A stretch of 64,000 nucleotides of DNA, from positions 1 to 64,000 of the forward strand of contig UQGP01000004.1 in NCBI GenBank assembly GCA_900540625.1, given 5' to 3'. This DNA is from an uncultured Porphyromonadaceae bacterium (GTDB lineage: Bacteria; Bacteroidota; Bacteroidia; Bacteroidales; Muribaculaceae). Under the pieces are notes generated by a model. It made no database searches. It worked only from the letters and a program-made list of their open reading frames with translations, and was not told the origin of the DNA. Numbering within the stretch: the stretch's first letter is position 1; each line of letters opens with the position of its first letter. Below, in pieces: positions 7,846 to 16,607 of this stretch. The translations under genes were made by a program, and so were the position numbers.

Positions 7846-8355
7846 ATGAAGACAAACACGACATCAGACGCCAAGGATAAGGAAGCTCGCTTCAAAGATT
7901 TGTTGCGTCAGCATAACACTATGCTCTATAAAGTGTGTTTCCTGTACCACAGCGCAGATGCACCTGTCGATGACCTGTACCAGGAGACCGTAGCCAATAT
8001 TTGGAACGGTATGGACAGCTTCGACGGGCGCGCCGACATAACTACGTGGCTGTATCGTACAGCCATCAACAGCTGCATCTCATGGCATCGGCGGGTCAGT
8101 CGCCACCGTGGAACGGTGGATCTTGATAACGCTCTCGAAGTTTTAGTCGATGATGACAGCGAACGTGCCGAAAACCTTCGCGTCTTGTACAGAATGATTT
8201 CGCGACTCGACCCTTTGGAAAAGGCGTTGATAACCTTATGGTTGGACGAACGTGACTACAAAGAAATAGCTGACATCACCGGACTGTCGCGTTCCAATGT
8301 GGCCACGCGGCTTCATCGTGTCAAAGCAAAATTACAGAAACAATTGCAGGATTAA
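7846..8355 (+). CDS. ECF-type RNA polymerase sigma factor
   Basis: 169 residues, typical of group 4 sigma factors. Region 2 (about 20-90) includes DDLYQETVANIWNGMDSFDG and the promoter-melting segment ITTWLYRTAINSCISWHRR. Region 4 (about 115-167) carries a helix-turn-helix (YKEIADITGLSRSNVATRLH, followed by RVKAKLQKQL). It directs RNA polymerase to a small regulon that probably includes itself, given the upstream GTAAC-N16-CGTC site. The next gene starts four bases after its stop and encodes a membrane protein, so the pair resembles a sigma/anti-sigma unit. Confidence 0.92.
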   Translation: MKTNTTSDAKDKEARFKDLLRQHNTMLYKVCFLYHSADAPVDDLYQETVANIWNGMDSFDGRADITTWLYRTAINSCISWHRRVSRHRGTVDLDNALEVLVDDDSERAENLRVLYRMISRLDPLEKALITLWLDERDYKEIADITGLSRSNVATRLHRVKAKLQKQLQD

Positions 8356-8359
8356 AGAT

Positions 8360-8941
8360 ATGCCCACAAACGATATAGACTTTCTCAAACAACAATGGAA
8401 CAGCATAAAGCCCTCCGCGGGCGCTGCTCGCACCTTGGCCGACATCAATGTCAAAGGGCTTGATCGGGTACGTACTCTTACATACAAGGTTGCACGTCAT
8501 CATCTGGTGGCAGCCGTAGGCGGACTGCTATTGCCTCCGCTCATTCTGTGGTTGTCCGAGTATATGCCGGTGTCACTATTGCTGATAATATGCTACAGCG
8601 CCTTCGGTATATTCTGCTCCGTCATCAACTTCTATGTCTATCGACGCATAAAGCGCAGCGACTATGTCAGCCTACCCGTGGTCGAAGCGGCCGAGCGCGT
8701 AGCCGCAATCACTCGTCTTATAGGGCGTTTGCGCATTATCAGTACAGTTTTAATGTTTCCGGTATTGGCCATGCTCTTTGTGGAGATGGCTGCTGTCGGA
8801 GATATCTACGTGGTCTATGGCGGCATCGTGGGCGCCGTCATCGGCACTATTATAGCTATCTTCCAATGGCGACGCATAAATCGCCACCTTCGTCTCCTGC
8901 GCGAAATCTTCGACCAAAGCAGTGCAGACCTCGCCGAATGA
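8360..8941 (+). CDS. Membrane protein cotranscribed with the ECF sigma factor (putative anti-sigma)
   Basis: 193 residues. The start at 8360 (MPTNDIDFLKQQWNS) is preferred over an upstream ATG that would overlap the sigma gene. A short cytosolic N-terminus (about 45 residues) precedes four hydrophobic segments at roughly 48-66, 70-92, 120-140 and 143-166. No known anti-sigma signature (such as the HxxxCxxC zinc motif) is visible. Tight coupling to the sigma gene and the short cytosolic head plus membrane domain make a membrane-bound anti-sigma role likely, but this is inference from context. Confidence 0.75.
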   Translation: MPTNDIDFLKQQWNSIKPSAGAARTLADINVKGLDRVRTLTYKVARHHLVAAVGGLLLPPLILWLSEYMPVSLLLIICYSAFGIFCSVINFYVYRRIKRSDYVSLPVVEAAERVAAITRLIGRLRIISTVLMFPVLAMLFVEMAAVGDIYVVYGGIVGAVIGTIIAIFQWRRINRHLRLLREIFDQSSADLAE

Positions 8942-9012
8942 GGCCGAAGTCGCAGATGCTAACAGAAGAGCAGAATATTTAATCTTCGAGATTTAGATTT
9001 TTAATTTAATGG

Positions 9013-9051
9013 TTGCCGATACGGAGAAATTGTTACTCCCCGTATCGGCAA
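9013..9051 (+). terminator. Hairpin after the sigma/membrane-protein operon
   Basis: TTGCCGATACGG (9013-9024) pairs perfectly with CCGTATCGGCAA (9040-9051). The following run (TGTTTGTGG) is only moderately T-rich. Confidence 0.5.
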
Positions 9052-9086
9052 TGTTTGTGGGCAAAGGTAAATAATTATCGCTAATC

Positions 9087-9117
9087 TTGAATATTTGGAT
9101 AATATTATCTAATTTTG
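9087..9117 (+). promoter_or_regulatory. Promoter of the LRR protein gene
   Basis: TTG (9087-9089), 20 bases, TAATTTTG (9110-9117) matches the Bacteroidota consensus. The leader to the ATG at 9188 is about 65 bases. Confidence 0.55.
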
Positions 9118-9187
9118 TGGCGCAATTGCCAATAAACAACAAAGTTGTAGTGGCAAAATGATCGCTAAATAATATTTAAGGTATTTT

Positions 9188-12100
9188 ATGAAACAGTTTT
9201 TACTTACCATTCTGTCAGCCGTATTGGTAACGACAGGCGTACTGGCACAAGGTACGATGACATTCACGACGTCTGCCCCCAAGGGGACAGAGGTGCGAAT
9301 TCTCGCCAATGTTGTGTCTGCTACACAACCGCTGACCATTGACTTCGGCAATGGTGTCCAGCAGAAATTCACAATCGACCCCGATCAGGCTGCATGGCAG
9401 CGCTGGATTAGTGGAACTATCGAGGGCACCACCATCACCGTGTCCGGACAGATAACCGAATTTCAGCTCCAAAATGCACAACTGACAACTGCCGCCATTG
9501 ACGGTATGTCAAAACTCACTAAACTCGATTTGAGCAAAAACTCCCTCACCTCCTTCGAGTTGCTCTCGCAGATTCCTCTGACAAGCCTTAACTTGTCACA
9601 CAACAATATCCAGAATTCGCCGTCGAACAACCCCACACTCACGCTCGAGAATTGCGGCAAGACACTGGAATGGCTTACGCTCAACAACAACACTGGACTG
9701 CAGTGTCTCGACGTTCAGTATCAAAAAGTGCTGAAATACCTGACACTCAACGATTGCCCGGATTTTGCCTCGATATTCATCTGCTTGCCCGAAAGCTCGC
9801 AGAACACACTGACGAGCATAAACCTGAGCAACTGCAGCTTGAACAACTTTTATCCTGTATCGCTGCCCTCACTGCACACGCTCATTCTCAGCAACAACCG
9901 CCTGATGACCACAGGCACTGACAACCCCTTCGTCCTCGGAGACTACCCCGAACTGACATCACTCGCATTGAGCAACAACAAGAGCGTAGACGCGTTGGAC
10001 GTGACCAAATGTACCAAGCTCGAAGAACTATTCATAAACGGATGCAACTTCGAGCTAATCGACATCTCACAAGCACCGGCTCTGCGCATTCTCAATGTCG
10101 CTGACAACAAAATCCACAGCCTCGACCTGGGCAACAACACCGCCATAAGCACACTCAACATATCCGGCAACCCCATAACTACGCTTGATGTTTCCAAGCT
10201 TCCGAGCATCACATCTCTCAACATCAGCAATACGCAGATTTCGCGCGTCGACCTTATGGAGGCCTATTTTCTCAAATCCTTCTACGCATCAAACACGTTG
10301 CTTGAGTTTGTTGACTTCAACGGTCTGCAAGCAAACCGCGTTGACCGCATTGACTTGCGCAACTGTCCTAACTTTACCCCCGAGTCAATGACCTACACCC
10401 TGCATACCGTCCCGGTAGCAAAATCAAGCTACAGAACAGAACCGAACCTGCTCATCGCAGGCTCAAACGGCGAGCATGCCGACACAAGCTATCCGACAAG
10501 TTCGGATTTCCAATGGATATGTGACGTTCAGGGCGACGGCACCGCGACAAACTCCCCGGTGGAAGTCACCCTCGACGGCGCTACTGATACCGGCGAAAAC
10601 AAGACCGGTAAACTCGACAACCTCTACTCGCACTTCGGCATGGGTCTGGATTATGACCTCGACGTGATGCAGACCGATGGCGGCAAATTCATACTCTGCC
10701 AGTGGCAACCGCTGTACTTCCAGACAGTGAAAAGCGTCCATGATACCGCGCTCAAGGGCGTGCCAATGTATGTTTATTCATACCCAGAAAAAGGCAAACG
10801 CTTCAAGAGTGTAACCGTAAACGGCAAGGAAATATTCAGCCCGTGGTTTATCGTGTCCGAAGCCTCAACCATCAAGGTAAACTTCATATCCGAAATGGCT
10901 TCGGTGTCGTTTGACGTCAAGCAAGGACAGCAAATGTCTCTCCTGGTAAACACCGTGAAAGCAGGCAGCTCCGTATGGATAGACTGGGGCACGGGAACTC
11001 GCACCGAATATACCAATCAGAACGCATACATCTCCGGCAGCGACCGACTCAAAGGCACGCGCATCGACGGCTCTGCCGCGGGCACACGTGTTACCGTATA
11101 CGGCGACCTCTCAGGCGTGGATGTGTCCGGCTTCGGCGAGTACGGCACAGCAATGGGCCTTTGGGACAACCAAATTCAGGCAATGGACCTCTCCAACGCC
11201 CCCAACCTGAAATACTTCAACGGATACTGGAATCCCATCAAGTCTATCGACCTGTCGCATAACACCGCTCTCGAGGTTCTCAACCTCAGCTACACCGGTC
11301 TTAAAACTATTGACCTCTCTAACAATCCGAACATTATCATGCTTGAGGCATATTCGGATTCGTTCGGTGATGAGGAGGAAGGCATAGCTTTGCTCGACGC
11401 TATCGACGTTTCGAATATGCCTTACCTCCAGTATCTGGATGTGAAAGGCAACAACCTCACATCTCTTGATGTGACCAATAACAAATACCTCAAATGGCTC
11501 TACGCACAGAACAATAAGATTACGTCAATCGATGTGTCTAAAAACTCCGAACTCGTTGAATTGAGCCTGTCAAGCAATGGTATATCGAGCATTGACCTGT
11601 CAAACAATACCGCCCTTACCGACCTGGCAGTTGGTAGCAACCTCCTGACCTGTATTGACCTTTCTCATAACTTGAAACTTGAAAGCCTCAATGTTTCCGG
11701 CAACGACATCCACGCTCTTGATCTGAGCAAGAACACCAAGCTGCAGTTCATCTACATAAACGGCAACGGCATGACCGCGCCCGAACTCAACGAGTTCTAC
11801 TATACGCTGCCACAACGCATCGACAATGGCGATGACGAGGACAACCAGCACGGGCTGGGCTACAATCTTGCTATCATTCAAGGAGGCGACAAAAAGCTGA
11901 ATGAAGGCACTCGTGCAGACTCAAGCATCGCTATTGACCGCGGATGGACTCCGAGCCACCAAGGCACCAATGGCGGATGCGAATGGGCATACCTCGACAT
12001 CATAAACCCGATCCACGGCACCATCAAGGTGGTTGACGCAGAGGGCAACGAATACGCCAACGGCTCAAAGGTAACTAAATACCTCCCGTTAACTATCATC

Positions 12101-12454
12101 GCAACCCCTGACGACGGCTACTCATTCAACACATACTCGCTCAACGATGAGGAGGCTGTTAAAAGCAACAAATTTGAGATGCCCGGCATATACACAAAGC
12201 TTCAAGTCAATTTCGCCAAGGGCGGCGGTGTTGACGATGTAGCAACCGATGACATGACAATCACCGCAGTGCGCGGCGGTATCCACATTTGCGCAGACTC
12301 CGCATTTGCCACTGTATACACCACCAACGGCATCATTGCTGCCGGCGACGTGACCGTAGAGGGCGACCGTATGATTGAGCTCCGACCCGGATGCTACATT
12401 GTCCGCCTCAACTCAGACAAGGCAGTACGCTCCGCAAAGGTAATCGTAAAATAA
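9188..12454 (+). CDS. Secreted leucine-rich-repeat protein with internally duplicated architecture and T9SS-like tail
   Basis: 1088 residues with a clear signal peptide (MKQFLLTILSAVLVTTGVLA, then QG). The protein is built twice. A beta module with IDFGNG/IDWGTG and an ISGTIEGTTITV-like strand appears at about 22-95 and again at 570-650. Each is followed by LRRs of 20-22 residues (LxxLDLSxNxLxxLDVS; about 100-390 and 655-875) and a cap starting YTLHTVP or YTLPQR. A short repeat near 938-975 (GTIKVVDAEGNEYANGSKVT) resembles InlB B-repeats. The C-terminus (GCYIVRLNSDKAVRSAKVIV plus Lys) looks like a type A T9SS sorting domain. It is probably surface-exposed; the ligand is unknown. It lies upstream of another secreted protein, with a terminator between. 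Confidence 0.85.
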   Translation: MKQFLLTILSAVLVTTGVLAQGTMTFTTSAPKGTEVRILANVVSATQPLTIDFGNGVQQKFTIDPDQAAWQRWISGTIEGTTITVSGQITEFQLQNAQLTTAAIDGMSKLTKLDLSKNSLTSFELLSQIPLTSLNLSHNNIQNSPSNNPTLTLENCGKTLEWLTLNNNTGLQCLDVQYQKVLKYLTLNDCPDFASIFICLPESSQNTLTSINLSNCSLNNFYPVSLPSLHTLILSNNRLMTTGTDNPFVLGDYPELTSLALSNNKSVDALDVTKCTKLEELFINGCNFELIDISQAPALRILNVADNKIHSLDLGNNTAISTLNISGNPITTLDVSKLPSITSLNISNTQISRVDLMEAYFLKSFYASNTLLEFVDFNGLQANRVDRIDLRNCPNFTPESMTYTLHTVPVAKSSYRTEPNLLIAGSNGEHADTSYPTSSDFQWICDVQGDGTATNSPVEVTLDGATDTGENKTGKLDNLYSHFGMGLDYDLDVMQTDGGKFILCQWQPLYFQTVKSVHDTALKGVPMYVYSYPEKGKRFKSVTVNGKEIFSPWFIVSEASTIKVNFISEMASVSFDVKQGQQMSLLVNTVKAGSSVWIDWGTGTRTEYTNQNAYISGSDRLKGTRIDGSAAGTRVTVYGDLSGVDVSGFGEYGTAMGLWDNQIQAMDLSNAPNLKYFNGYWNPIKSIDLSHNTALEVLNLSYTGLKTIDLSNNPNIIMLEAYSDSFGDEEEGIALLDAIDVSNMPYLQYLDVKGNNLTSLDVTNNKYLKWLYAQNNKITSIDVSKNSELVELSLSSNGISSIDLSNNTALTDLAVGSNLLTCIDLSHNLKLESLNVSGNDIHALDLSKNTKLQFIYINGNGMTAPELNEFYYTLPQRIDNGDDEDNQHGLGYNLAIIQGGDKKLNEGTRADSSIAIDRGWTPSHQGTNGGCEWAYLDIINPIHGTIKVVDAEGNEYANGSKVTKYLPLTIIATPDDGYSFNTYSLNDEEAVKSNKFEMPGIYTKLQVNFAKGGGVDDVATDDMTITAVRGGIHICADSAFATVYTTNGIIAAGDVTVEGDRMIELRPGCYIVRLNSDKAVRSAKVIVK

Positions 12455-12475
12455 CCAATCTGTAACTAATATGAC

Positions 12476-12513
12476 GCAGCCCGGTATCTCGGCAACGTCC
12501 GAAACCGGGCTGC
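12476..12513 (+). terminator. Intrinsic terminator after the LRR gene
   Basis: GCAGCCCGGT (12476-12485) pairs with ACCGGGCTGC (12504-12513), with extra inner pairing (CGG/CCG), followed by TACTTTATAAT. Confidence 0.6.
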
Positions 12514-12554
12514 TACTTTATAATACAACTGATAACAATATAACTCAAAACAGT

Positions 12555-15398
12555 ATGAAAAAACTTTATGCAACATTGCTTGCCGTCCTCCTCGCCCTGC
12601 CGATGACGGGACTAAGCAAGACGGTACCGTACGGTAGTGACATCGGCGTAAACAACGCCATTGACCCCGAATGGACCGCTGTAAACAACGGCCTCAGAGG
12701 ATCCAAAGGCTTCTCATGGGACCACCAGACATCAGACTTCTCCACCCCGGGAACACAAGGCGGCGTATACCACGCATACGACAGCGACCACGCAGCAAAC
12801 TGCTGGGTGATGTCGCCTATGATAACCCTTACCGCCGGCACGGAATACACCGTCAAGCTGTGGACAAAGACGCGCGGCACCGATTCTGAGAAATTCGAAG
12901 TACGTATGGCCTCCGAGCGCACGTCCGCAGCCATGACCGCCGGCAAACAGCTGATACGCAATGAGGCATATCAGCACTCATCGGACTTCGAGTTGCAACA
13001 GGTGACGGTTACGGTAGCTGCTACAGGCGACTACTCTTTCGGCATACACTGCTTCAGTGATGCCAACTCATACGATTTCTATGTCACCGGTTTTTCCATA
13101 ACCGGTGGTGGCGGCGATCAGCCGGATCCCGGTCCGACTCCATCCACAGCCAAAGCTCTCCCGTATGTGGACGATTTCAGCAGTTCCGCCACATTCGCCG
13201 CTGATTGGAAATCTGTTGCCGGACCCGATGCTGCCACGACTGCAGCTTGGAAATACAACTCATATTCAAAATTCGCAGAATTCGACTCCGCTTCCGGCCT
13301 CAAGGAGGACAACTGGCTTGTGTCTCCGGCCATCAACTTCGATTCCGCCGGCGATTACATACTTAAGGTCACCTGCACCATCTACGGCGACCTCGGCTTT
13401 GCCCTCGGTACTTCCGATACCGATATGAGTGGCTACACTGAGCTGGCTTCGTATGACAACCTCAGCGAATACGACAAGGAGTGCGAAGTACCCTTCACAG
13501 TCACCACACCCGGCGAATACCATATCGCATTCCACGCAAAAGCTGAAAGCGGCACATATATGGGCTATCGCATCAACTACGTCAAGGTGATGAAGAACCT
13601 CCTTGTGCCGGCACTTGTAACCGACCTGACAGCCGTACCGCAAGGCGATGAACTTAAAGTGAACCTCACATGGACCAACCCCTCCGTAGATCAAAACGGC
13701 AAAGCGCTGACAGAACCGCTGACTATCAAGTTGTACCGCAACGGCGAGTTGTTCCGCGAAATCAGCAATTGCGAAGCCGGCACACCGCTGGGCATCACCG
13801 ATCGACTCGCAGCTGCCGGCGTATACTCGTACTATGTAGTGGCATATAATGCCAACGGCTGCATAGACAAGGAACCCATCACAGTCAGTGCCGGATATGT
13901 GGGACACCCAACCGCAGCTATACCCTACGCATTTGACGCATCAAAAACCGATAACAACGAGACAGGCAAGTTCACCATACTCGATGGTAATGCCGATGGC
14001 AACACTTGGGTGTTCGATTCGACAAGCTGGAGCAAGTCATTTATGTCAAAAATGCCAACCGGAAAGGAAGCCGATGAATACCTCGCATCGCCCTACCTGC
14101 AGCTCTCCCCGGGCTACTACCGCATGAAAGTTAGCATCAACGCCCGTTACAACAACTATGAGATTGGTTATGCTACTGATCGTCACAATCTCGCATCATC
14201 ATTCGTCAAGCTCGATGAGGAAAGCAACGTGCAGGGCTACGGATACCGGACACGCGAAGTCGTGATATCCGTTGACACTGAAGGCGAATACGTGCTCGTC
14301 GTGCACCACATCGGCAAAACTTCAAGCTCTGCATACTCAGACATAAAGGTTCAGACCCTCGAACTCGCTACGCAAGCAATTCTGCCGCAGCATATCACAG
14401 GGCTAAGAGCATCTGTACTCGAGAATAAGTCTGTTTCCTTGGAATGGGAAAATCCGACACTCGACATCGCAGGCAAAGATCTTGACAGCCACGAGCAACT
14501 CGGCTATACCATATACTGTGACGGAACGGCCATCCATACAGAGGAAGTATCTGCTCGCCACACACCCGGCAGCAAAGAAACATACGTCGTGAATGACCTT
14601 ACACCGGGTGTGCACAAGTTATCCGTATTGGTATGCAACACCAACGGCGAGGCCGAGGGCGATGCTCCATTCGACTATGCATACAACGGCGACTTCACTG
14701 AGATACCCTACGCGACCACCGACTTCCCCGACTGGCAGGTAGTGTCAATGGCATCGACATATAACACCTGGAAACAAGACGAGGGGACCTCGCTCTATTC
14801 CTGGAGCAAGTACTACGGCACCCCCGATGTAACGTACCTCACTTCTCCCTACTTCAAGCTCGTAGCCGGGCGCATATACAAAGTCAAAGTGACAGCTACA
14901 GCCGATGACAGAGACATAGAATGGGGTCTCTGCACAGCAAAGGCAGCCAACACCATGGCAATGCACAGCATCCTCTCTAACACCACTCCCGCCGGCACTA
15001 CACAGGAATATTCCTTCACTATCAAGGCCGAGAACGCAACATCTTATTCAGCCGGCGATGGTGACGAGGGAGAGTCGATCTACTCCATAGACCCCGCAAA
15101 CAGCGTGTTCAGTATCGTTCCGAAGACGCTGGGTAAGGTAACCATCAACGCCTTCAGCCTCGAATTAGACACTAATAGTGCAGTTGACATCGTCCATACA
15201 CAAGGCGGCATGTCATACCACGATGGAATGCTTCATTTCACAGGAAAGGCCACGGGCCTTGTCGTATGCGACTTGGCAGGTCGTGTCCTCCTCTCTATGC
15301 CGGTTTGTACGGACAGCGTGCCTCTCACCGCTAAGGGCATGATGATAGCAACCGCAAACATCGACGGCAAGATCGTGACACTCAAAGTAATGAGATAA
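12555..15398 (+). CDS. Secreted multidomain protein with choice-of-anchor/fibronectin-like modules
   Basis: 947 residues from ATG 12555 (MKKLYATLLAVLLALPMTGL, a signal peptide); an upstream in-frame ATG at 12471 would read through the preceding terminator and is rejected. Several jelly-roll modules of the cleaved-adhesin/choice-of-anchor J type are visible (for example ALPYVDDFSSS...NWLVSPAINF, then IPYAFDAS...YLASPYLQLS, then IPYATTDFPDWQ...YLTSPYFKLV). They alternate with fibronectin III-like segments (VTDLTAVPQ...LTWTNPS; ITGLRASV...LEWENPT). The tail (VVCDLAGRVLL...IVTLKVMR) resembles a T9SS sorting domain. A role in adhesion or substrate binding at the cell surface is inferred; no catalytic motif is seen. 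Confidence 0.8.
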   Translation: MKKLYATLLAVLLALPMTGLSKTVPYGSDIGVNNAIDPEWTAVNNGLRGSKGFSWDHQTSDFSTPGTQGGVYHAYDSDHAANCWVMSPMITLTAGTEYTVKLWTKTRGTDSEKFEVRMASERTSAAMTAGKQLIRNEAYQHSSDFELQQVTVTVAATGDYSFGIHCFSDANSYDFYVTGFSITGGGGDQPDPGPTPSTAKALPYVDDFSSSATFAADWKSVAGPDAATTAAWKYNSYSKFAEFDSASGLKEDNWLVSPAINFDSAGDYILKVTCTIYGDLGFALGTSDTDMSGYTELASYDNLSEYDKECEVPFTVTTPGEYHIAFHAKAESGTYMGYRINYVKVMKNLLVPALVTDLTAVPQGDELKVNLTWTNPSVDQNGKALTEPLTIKLYRNGELFREISNCEAGTPLGITDRLAAAGVYSYYVVAYNANGCIDKEPITVSAGYVGHPTAAIPYAFDASKTDNNETGKFTILDGNADGNTWVFDSTSWSKSFMSKMPTGKEADEYLASPYLQLSPGYYRMKVSINARYNNYEIGYATDRHNLASSFVKLDEESNVQGYGYRTREVVISVDTEGEYVLVVHHIGKTSSSAYSDIKVQTLELATQAILPQHITGLRASVLENKSVSLEWENPTLDIAGKDLDSHEQLGYTIYCDGTAIHTEEVSARHTPGSKETYVVNDLTPGVHKLSVLVCNTNGEAEGDAPFDYAYNGDFTEIPYATTDFPDWQVVSMASTYNTWKQDEGTSLYSWSKYYGTPDVTYLTSPYFKLVAGRIYKVKVTATADDRDIEWGLCTAKAANTMAMHSILSNTTPAGTTQEYSFTIKAENATSYSAGDGDEGESIYSIDPANSVFSIVPKTLGKVTINAFSLELDTNSAVDIVHTQGGMSYHDGMLHFTGKATGLVVCDLAGRVLLSMPVCTDSVPLTAKGMMIATANIDGKIVTLKVMR

Positions 15399-15423
15399 TT
15401 AGTTCTTAATATAAGATAGCCGA

Positions 15424-15454
15424 GAGGGCGTACTCCGTTACGGAGTACGCCCTC
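15424..15454 (+). terminator. Strong intrinsic terminator
   Basis: A near-perfect palindrome starting GAGGGCGTACTCCGT and ending ACGGAGTACGCCCTC is followed by TGTTTTCTT. It ends the 12555 gene. Confidence 0.8.
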
Positions 15455-15545
15455 TGTTTTCTTCCGTCGTGTAGAATCGATTTGGCTCAATCAGTTGAGA
15501 ATGAGCGCAAATGCAAGGAGAATATGCCAAAATAGCGAATTATTG

Positions 15546-15652
15546 TAGGGGCGCAATATATTCGTCCGCAACGACCGGAGCAATTTGGCATAACATCCGG
15601 TCATTCATCGAGTTGCACTCCTGCTGCTCGGGCGCAATATATTGCGCCCCTA
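15546..15652. repeat. MITE-like element with 17-bp perfect terminal inverted repeats
   Basis: TAGGGGCGCAATATATT (15546-15562) is repeated inverted as AATATATTGCGCCCCTA (15636-15652). The 107-bp unit has no coding capacity, and its right end is itself palindromic (GGGCGCAATATATTGCGCCC). It lies between a terminator and the 3' end of yjbQ. No flanking duplication is clear. Confidence 0.6.
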
Positions 15653-15717
15653 CCGAGGCTACCATTATGATACCTCCGCTTATATTTTCACCTTCGGATT
15701 GTAGTTTATGTTCGGGA

Positions 15718-16131
15718 TTAATCGCCGAGGATGGTGGCGACGATGCGACGAGAGCCGCCGTGGTCGCGGAACTCGCAAAGGTATATGCCTTGCCAAATGC
15801 CCAAGTCGAGTAGCCCTTCCGAGATTGGAAGGGTGAGCGTAGAACCTACGATTACGGACTTGGCATGGGAAGGCATATCGTCCGAGCCTTCATCCGTATG
15901 CAGGTAGAACGGCGCGTTCTCGGGTACGAGGCGGTCGAATATGGCGGCGAGGTCGCGCCGCACGTCCGGGTCGGCATTCTCGTTAAGCGCCAAAGCGGCC
16001 GAAGTGTGCTGTATCAGCAGGTGCAGCAGTCCTGTACGGGGCAGTGGCGGCAGTTGTCGCAGCACGTCAGAGGATATGAGGTGAATGCCGCGTGGGTAGG
16101 GGCGCAGGGTGATATGAACTTGCTTGATCAT
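15718..16131 (-). CDS. yjbQ: YjbQ/UPF0047 family protein
   Basis: 137 residues, standard for the family (secondary thiamine-phosphate synthase enzyme in some annotations). Recognisable features are LHLLIQHTSAALALNENADP, DEGSDDMPSHAKS and the C-terminal GIWQGIYLCEFRDHGGSRRI. Some homologues show weak thiamine-phosphate synthase activity, but the physiological role is unsettled. It is the last gene of a minus-strand run surE - FKBP isomerase - yjbQ, 72 bases after the isomerase. Confidence 0.9.
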   Translation of the reverse strand: MIKQVHITLRPYPRGIHLISSDVLRQLPPLPRTGLLHLLIQHTSAALALNENADPDVRRDLAAIFDRLVPENAPFYLHTDEGSDDMPSHAKSVIVGSTLTLPISEGLLDLGIWQGIYLCEFRDHGGSRRIVATILGD

Positions 16132-16203
16132 AAGTTTTTACGGGTTACAGGTGAGGCGAGGCGCGCGTGCAGATACGGCATTGGCGGTTGCCTCTATTGG
16201 ATG

Positions 16204-16602
16204 TTACGAGACTCCGAGGAGCTCGATATCGAACACCAGGGTCGACCCGCCGGGGATGCCCGGCTGATTGAAGCGGCCATAGCCTTGTTCGGCCGGAATG
16301 TAAACCTCCCAGCGATCGCCTACGTGCATCTGCTGCAATGCTATAATCCATCCGGGAATAAGCTCGCGCAGACGGAAAGCCGGGGCTACGCCAGAGCGGC
16401 TGCTGTCGAACGTTTTACCGTTGATGGTTCGACCGGTGTAATGAGCCACCACCACGCTACTGCGGTTAGGCTTGGGCCCTTTGGGGTTGCCGCTTTTGAT
16501 GACCTTGTAAAATATGCCCTTGTCGAGGGCTGTAACGCCCGGCTCGGCAGCCTTGTCCCTGAGCCATTGGCGGTTTCGGTCAATGTATTCCTGCTTGGCC
16601 AT
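16204..16602 (-). CDS. FKBP-type peptidyl-prolyl cis-trans isomerase
   Basis: 132 residues. The FKBP fold (about 45-130) shows VVVAHYTGRTINGKTFDSSR, PAFRLRELIPGWIIALQQMH, the VGDRWEVYIPAEQGYG core and a C-terminal LVFDIELLGV strand. It catalyses prolyl isomerisation or acts as a chaperone. No signal peptide is present, so the cytosol is likely. It starts five bases after surE ends, so the two are probably cotranscribed. Confidence 0.92.
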   Translation of the reverse strand: MAKQEYIDRNRQWLRDKAAEPGVTALDKGIFYKVIKSGNPKGPKPNRSSVVVAHYTGRTINGKTFDSSRSGVAPAFRLRELIPGWIIALQQMHVGDRWEVYIPAEQGYGRFNQPGIPGGSTLVFDIELLGVS

Positions 16603-16607
16603 AGGTG

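Noticed and set aside
15511..15813. Plus-strand open frame of 100 codons
   Set aside because: It runs through the MITE-like repeat and the antisense 3' end of yjbQ.
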